Origin: Nocardioides sp.
GTDB lineage: Bacteria; Actinomycetota; Actinomycetes; Propionibacteriales; Nocardioidaceae
Assembly: GCF_030150155.1 (NCBI RefSeq)
Contig: NZ_JASLGR010000046.1
Coordinates: forward strand, 37,744-101,743
Direction: 5' to 3'
DNA length: 64,000 nucleotides
Below are positions 60,327 through 64,000 of this stretch, piece after piece (position 1 is the stretch's first letter; every line of letters begins with the position of its first letter). Position numbers and translations under genes: made by a program. The notes beneath the pieces are model-generated. The model ran no database searches and had not been told where the DNA came from. It saw nothing but the letters and a program-made list of their open reading frames with translations.

Positions 60327-61024
60327 GCGATCTGACCGACCTGATCCACACCCCGCTGTTCGCCGTCGCGATCACCCTGGGCGCCTACCAGCTGGGGCTC
60401 GAGGTCAAGCGGCGTACGCACGGCCACCCGCTGGCCCAGCCGGTGCTGGTCGCGATGGTCGTGCTGGTGATCGTGCTGAAGGTGCTGGACCTCGACTACA
60501 CGACGTACCTGGCCGGCGGCAGCATCATCAGCTTCTTCCTCGGGCCCGCCACCGTGGCGTTGGCGGTGCCGCTGTACCGCCAGCTCGCGGCCCTCAAGGG
60601 CCTGGTCGTGCCGCTGCTGGTCAGCATCCCGCTGGGCGCGATCGTCTCGGTGTGCCTGGGGTACTTCCTGGTGAGGCTGTGCGGCGGTTCCGAGCAGCTG
60701 GCGCTCACGATGGCGCCGAAGTCGGCCACCACGCCGGTCTCGATCGCGGTCAGTGAGCAGGTCGGGGGACTGCCGTCGCTGACGGCGGTCTTCACCGTCC
60801 TGATCGGCCTGGTCGGTGCCGTGGCAGCACCGACCCTGATGACCTGGATGCGGATCCGTGATCGCCGGGCCCGCGGCGTGGCGATGGGTGCGGTCTCCCA
60901 CGGCGTCGGTACGTCGCGCTCGCTGGCCGACAACGAGACCGAGGGTGCCTTCTCCGGACTGTCGATGGGGCTCTCGGCGCTGATGGTGAGCATCGTTGTG
61001 CCGATCCTGGTGGCGATCGTCTGA
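60323..61024 (+). CDS. lrgB: LrgB-family membrane protein
   Basis: A 233-residue LrgB/CidB protein with about seven membrane segments. Typical patterns are LAGGSIISFFLGPATVALAV, MAPKSATTPVSIAVSEQVGG and SHGVGTSRSLADNETEGAFS. It works with the LrgA-type protein encoded just upstream. The start overlaps that gene by ATGA. Confidence 0.92.
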   Translation: MSDLTDLIHTPLFAVAITLGAYQLGLEVKRRTHGHPLAQPVLVAMVVLVIVLKVLDLDYTTYLAGGSIISFFLGPATVALAVPLYRQLAALKGLVVPLLVSIPLGAIVSVCLGYFLVRLCGGSEQLALTMAPKSATTPVSIAVSEQVGGLPSLTAVFTVLIGLVGAVAAPTLMTWMRIRDRRARGVAMGAVSHGVGTSRSLADNETEGAFSGLSMGLSALMVSIVVPILVAIV

Positions 61025-61027
61025 GCA

Positions 61028-61066
61028 CCTGGGGCGCCGCCGGTCTGTGGCTGGCGGCGCCCCAGG
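61028..61066. terminator. Perfect bidirectional hairpin terminator
   Basis: Arms CCTGGGGCGCCGCC (61028-61041) and GGCGGCGCCCCAGG (61053-61066), 11-base loop, between the converging lrgB and aldo-keto reductase genes. Confidence 0.87.
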
Positions 61067-61070
61067 CGGG

Positions 61071-62090
61071 TCACCTGTTGACCGTCGACATGTCGCCGTA
61101 CCGCTCGCCCTGGACGGCGCCACGCGGGACCGCCGACTCCAGTGCGGCCAGGTCGTCGGCGTCCAGGTGCACGCGCACCGCGGCGGCGTTCTCCTCCAGG
61201 TAGGGGAGTCGCTTGGTGCCAGGGATCGGGGCGATTCCGACGCCGAGCCGGTCGGCTTGGGCCAGCACCCAGGCGAGCGCGAGCTGCCCCGGCGTGCAAC
61301 CGCGTCGGGTGGCGATCTCCTCGATGGCCGCGACCAGTCGGAGATTGGCCTGCAGCGCGTCGCCCTGGAAGCGCGGGAAGTAGGCGCTGGCCCGACCGTC
61401 GCCCTGCTCGGCGGTGGTCCACTCCTGCTTGCCGGTCAACATGCCGCGGCCGAGAGGGGAGTAGGGCACCAGGCCGATCCCGAGCTCGGCCAGGACCAGG
61501 GCGATCTCGTCCTCCAGGTCCCGGGTGAAGAGCGAGTACTCGGTCTGCAGGGCAGTGATCGGGTGGGTGGCGTGGGCTCGGCGGATCGTCTCCGGCGCCG
61601 CCTCGGAGAGGCCGAGGTACCGCACCTTGCCGGCCTGCACCAGCTCCGCCATCGCGCCGACGGTCTCCTCGATCGGGACGGTCGGGTCGATCCGGTGCTG
61701 GTAGTACAGGTCGATGGTCTCGACCCCGAGACGCTGCAACGAGGCGTCGCAGGCCGACCTGACGTACTCCGGCCGGCCGTTGATGCTGCGGGTGGAGCCG
61801 CCATCCCCGCGGTCCACGCCGAACTTGGTCGCCAGCTGGACCTCGTCGCGGCGGCCGGCGATCGCGGCGCCGACGAGTCGCTCGTTGGTGAAGGGGCCGT
61901 ACATGTCGGAGGTGTCGAGGAAGGTGACACCGAGGTCCAGGGCGCGGTGGATCACGCGGGTCGACTCGGCATCGTCGCCGGTGCCGTAGAACTCGCTCAT
62001 CCCCATGCAGCCGAGGCCCAGGGTCGACACCGCCAGGGTGGCGTCACCGGAGCCGAGAGTGCGGGTGCCGAGGGCATCTGAAGTGGTCAT
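61071..62090 (-). CDS. Aldo/keto reductase
   Basis: A 339-residue aldo/keto reductase of the YghZ/Tas-like group. Catalytic residues are visible: Asp and Tyr in FLDTSDMYGPFTNE, Lys in LATKFGVD, His in DLYYQHRIDP. NADPH-site features GLVPYSPLGRGMLTGK and IAPIPGTKRLPYLEEN follow. It reduces aldehydes or ketones; substrate unknown. ATG 62090. A MerR-type gene ends 33 bases upstream on the same strand, and a MerR-like operator lies at that junction. Confidence 0.92.
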   Translation of the reverse strand: MTTSDALGTRTLGSGDATLAVSTLGLGCMGMSEFYGTGDDAESTRVIHRALDLGVTFLDTSDMYGPFTNERLVGAAIAGRRDEVQLATKFGVDRGDGGSTRSINGRPEYVRSACDASLQRLGVETIDLYYQHRIDPTVPIEETVGAMAELVQAGKVRYLGLSEAAPETIRRAHATHPITALQTEYSLFTRDLEDEIALVLAELGIGLVPYSPLGRGMLTGKQEWTTAEQGDGRASAYFPRFQGDALQANLRLVAAIEEIATRRGCTPGQLALAWVLAQADRLGVGIAPIPGTKRLPYLEENAAAVRVHLDADDLAALESAVPRGAVQGERYGDMSTVNR

Positions 62091-62105
62091 GGGGCCACTG
62101 AATCT

Positions 62106-62128
62106 GTTGGAGCGCGCTCGAAGTCAAG
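62106..62128 (-). promoter_or_regulatory. MerR-type operator/promoter of the aldo-keto reductase gene
   Basis: On the minus strand, CTTGACTTCGAG followed by CGCGCTCCAAC, with TTGACT as -35. It matches the element at 62547-62569 at most positions. It overlaps the 3' end of the merR-type gene. Confidence 0.6.
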
Positions 62129-62531
62129 CGCGTTGCTCGGGGGAGTCGAGCAACGCTTGGTAGAGGCCGATCTTGTGGTCGATGGCCCGGAGGTGGGCGG
62201 CCACCTCGGCCATCTGCTGCTCGACCTTGGCCCGGTGCTCGGTGAGCAGGTCAAGGCGTTCGGACGTCGTGTCGACGCCGCTGCGCACCAGGTCGGCGTA
62301 GCGACGCAGATCGGCGATCGACATGCCGGTGGAGCGCAACAACGTGAGCATCCGGATCCAGCGCAGGTCCTCGGCCGAGTAGGCGCGATGACCCGATGCG
62401 GTGCGCCCGGGCGGGCTCAGCAGGAGGCCGTCGCGCTCGTAGTACCGCAGCGTGTGTGCTGTCAGACCCGTCTGTACGGCGGCCTCGGCGATGGTCAGCG
62501 GCGGCGCGGAGCCTGTCTCGACAGTCGTCAC
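62124..62531 (-). CDS. MerR-family regulator
   Basis: A 135-residue MerR regulator: winged helix (TIAEAAVQTGLTAHTLRYYE then RDGLLLSPPGRTASGHRAYS), then WIRMLTLLRSTGMSIADLRR and a coiled-coil dimer helix. No cysteine pattern for metal binding is present, so an organic or aldehyde signal is likelier. GTG 62531 is the start. Near-identical operator elements precede this gene and the following aldo-keto reductase gene. Confidence 0.9.
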   Translation of the reverse strand: MTTVETGSAPPLTIAEAAVQTGLTAHTLRYYERDGLLLSPPGRTASGHRAYSAEDLRWIRMLTLLRSTGMSIADLRRYADLVRSGVDTTSERLDLLTEHRAKVEQQMAEVAAHLRAIDHKIGLYQALLDSPEQRA

Positions 62532-62546
62532 CGTCCCACTCTGCTG

Positions 62547-62569
62547 CTTGAAGTGCGCTCGATGTCAAG
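62547..62569 (-). promoter_or_regulatory. MerR-type operator/promoter of the regulator gene
   Basis: On the minus strand, CTTGACATCGAG followed by CGCACTTCAAG; ends CTTGA/TCAAG are symmetric and TTGACA is a perfect -35. It sits 16 bases before GTG 62531. Confidence 0.6.
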
Positions 62570-62597
62570 ACACCGTGACGGATGGGATGATCTGGGT

Positions 62598-63143
62598 ATG
62601 AGCACGCCACTGCCTGCGACCTTCGTCGATCTGCTGCGACTCTGGCAGGTCGATCCCGTCGGGTACGCCGACACCGTGCTCTCCGAGGCTGCGGCGCTGG
62701 TCGAGACGCAGATCGCGGCAGGGGAGTCAGACCCGACGCTGGAGGCATTGGTCGTCGAGGGCCCCGAGTCCTCCCGACTGGGCTTCGGCCGCTTGGTCGT
62801 CGCCGTGCAGGAAGCCCACGGGATCGAGGCGTTCACAGGCATCACCGCGCAGGACGAGGCTGTGGCGGCGGCGGTTCGTCAGTACCAGGCCGACCGGATC
62901 ACCCCGCGTGAGCTGACGTACTGGGTCACGCGCGTGGTTGGTCTGCGTGGCGGCGTACGGACGCAGGTGTTCCTCGATCTGGAGCAGGCCTACTGCGCCC
63001 GACTGGCCGACGACGACGTCAGCGACATCGATCAGCAGGTCAGCGCGGCCTCGGAGGGTTTCCTGGCCGGGGATGCTCCGCAAGCCGGTCAGGGGGAGTC
63101 GCGGCGGCGTGGGTTGCGCGGGCTTTTCTCGCGGCGCGAGTGA
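62598..63143 (+). CDS. Hypothetical protein
   Basis: A 181-residue soluble, acidic protein without signal peptide or membrane segment. I recognise no domain. The sequence is mostly predicted helical and ends in a basic stretch (SRRRGLRGLFSRRE). ATG 62598 is preceded only by a weak GGGATGATCTGGG site. It is divergent from the merR-type gene; no link to it is evident. Confidence 0.6.
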   Translation: MSTPLPATFVDLLRLWQVDPVGYADTVLSEAAALVETQIAAGESDPTLEALVVEGPESSRLGFGRLVVAVQEAHGIEAFTGITAQDEAVAAAVRQYQADRITPRELTYWVTRVVGLRGGVRTQVFLDLEQAYCARLADDDVSDIDQQVSAASEGFLAGDAPQAGQGESRRRGLRGLFSRRE

Positions 63144-63166
63144 ATGTTATGTCAGGTTGTGGTGAT

Positions 63167-63619
63167 CTAGTGGCTGGAGTCTGAGGATCGCCTGCGCAGT
63201 TCGACGATCACCGATCCGTCCTCCGCGCGCAGCGACCGTGCCTCACCAGTGCTACTGACGTGACGGACGTCCATGAGGCGGCTCAGGAGAGGTGGCTCGT
63301 GGCAGCCAACCAACGTGCTTCCCAAGGTGTCTCGGGCGAACACGACATCGGCTCCTGACTGCGTGTACTGACCGAAGATGTCGTTGCAACCAGAGACGCC
63401 GGTCATGGCGTTGTCGGCGAAGCTCAGCTGCAGATCGTCAGCGAACTGACCCGTCGGAACCGAGGCGCCATCAGATCCCTTCAGGCCGACGACGTCCCAG
63501 GAGCCGACCAGCGGCGCTGGTGTCGGCGCAGGTTCGACGACTGGCTGGTCATCGGCGCAAGCGCTCAGCGTGCAGGCGGTCACGCCACACAAGACCAGCA
63601 CGACGGCACGCATGTTCAT
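63167..63619 (-). CDS. META-domain lipoprotein
   Basis: A 150-residue lipoprotein: signal ends TACTLSAC (lipobox), then a single META (HslJ-like) domain with PLVGSWDVVGLKGSDG, MTGVSGCNDIFGQYTQ and ARDTLGSTLVGCHEPPLLSR. META proteins are linked to stress or drug tolerance, but the reaction is unknown. The start is uncertain (GTG 63622, ATG 63619 or ATG 63613). It follows the XRE-type gene by only a few bases, so the two are probably one transcript. Confidence 0.8.
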   Translation of the reverse strand: MNMRAVVLVLCGVTACTLSACADDQPVVEPAPTPAPLVGSWDVVGLKGSDGASVPTGQFADDLQLSFADNAMTGVSGCNDIFGQYTQSGADVVFARDTLGSTLVGCHEPPLLSRLMDVRHVSSTGEARSLRAEDGSVIVELRRRSSDSSH

Positions 63620-63623
63620 CACG

Positions 63624-64000
63624 TCAGCATGACGTAGCGACAGCCCGCGCAGGTTCCTTCTGCGCAGTTCTCCAGATCGCCGATAAGCGACAGTCGGTGT
63701 CAGGCTGGATTCCGCTCAAAATAAGGGGATTCGAGGCGTCGCGGTCAAGGTCTGGGCCGAGTAAGAACCGAGGCCCAGGTGCTGCTAGGACGGGCTCAGT
63801 TGCAGGCCGGCGGCGCTCCCACTCTGAGCGGTCCGGCAGTGTTCCGACCAGTTCGGGCACGCTCACGTGAAGTACTCGTGAGACGGCCTCTAGGTCGCGT
63901 ATCGCCCAGTCCGCCTTCCCCTTCATCTTCTGACTGAGGGTGCTATCCGCGATGCCGACCGCTCGGCAGATGTCCCGCTGGGTCATGCCTGCGCGCTGGC
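63624..64000 (-). CDS. XRE-type helix-turn-helix regulator (5' end outside window)
   Basis: The 3' part of a gene that enters from the right edge; about 125 residues are visible. The helix-turn-helix reads RAGMTQRDICRAVGIADSTL, followed by SQKMKGKADWAIRDLEAVSR and VLHVSVPELVG, the usual XRE end. The remaining 70 residues match nothing I know. It precedes the META lipoprotein gene on the same strand. The true start is beyond the window. Confidence 0.75.
   Translation of the reverse strand, partial: QRAGMTQRDICRAVGIADSTLSQKMKGKADWAIRDLEAVSRVLHVSVPELVGTLPDRSEWERRRPATEPVLAAPGPRFLLGPDLDRDASNPLILSGIQPDTDCRLSAIWRTAQKEPARAVATSC

Noticed and set aside
1..64000. tRNA, rRNA, CRISPR, insertion sequence or prophage genes
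   Set aside because: None seen by reading: no regularly spaced repeats, no transposase, integrase or phage protein patterns, no convincing cloverleaf.

Overview
The window is high-GC DNA with GTG starts, stop-start overlaps (ATGA, GTGA, TGATG) and actinobacterial gene families throughout: Mce importers, PucR-type regulators, SigE-type ECF sigma factor, F420-type Ddn-fold protein. Gene content and style fit a Nocardioides-like member of the Propionibacteriales; that assignment is inference from family resemblance, not from a marker gene.

Layout. 1-4.6 kb: the 5' part of an HTH-MurA-like gene, a zinc alcohol dehydrogenase, and an AraC / VOC / UvrA-like ABC protein row. 4.6-36.1 kb and 47-49 kb: an accessory-looking lipid-uptake neighbourhood. 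It holds four PucR-type regulators, a two-gene copper amine oxidase, three secreted RCC1-like/Ig-like proteins, a family of small six-cysteine secreted proteins (three intact, one decayed, one divergent), a pair of paralogous secreted proteins of about 330 residues, and a complete mce operon (18.4-29.1 kb, + strand). A second complete mce operon runs the other way (47.1-36.4 kb, - strand), so the two operons converge on the secreted-protein genes. In both operons the ATPase (MlaF/MceG type) is fused to the first permease (YrbEA). 47.5-53.6 kb: PucR regulator, a catalytically degenerate P1B-ATPase-like membrane protein, an LCP-family protein and a lipoprotein transpeptidase. 53.6-64 kb: ordinary short units (GntR with flavin reductase and flavin monooxygenase; ECF sigma with partner; DUF981-like with TetR; VanZ-like; dtd; lrgAB; MerR with aldo-keto reductase; META lipoprotein with XRE regulator).

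How it may work together. The Mce proteins and their ATPase-permease should import a lipid-like compound; the secreted proteins surround the importer genes. An 18-bp palindrome of the type TTGTnAy-N4-rTnACAA recurs upstream of PucR genes, the RCC1-like genes and one of the secreted paralogs, and CRP-like GTGA-N6-TCAC sites lie upstream of five promoters including the first mce operon. This suggests that the regulators, the secreted proteins and the importers form one regulon. The transported substrate cannot be read from the sequence.

No tRNA, rRNA, CRISPR array, transposase or phage gene was seen. Many perfect hairpins mark gene ends.
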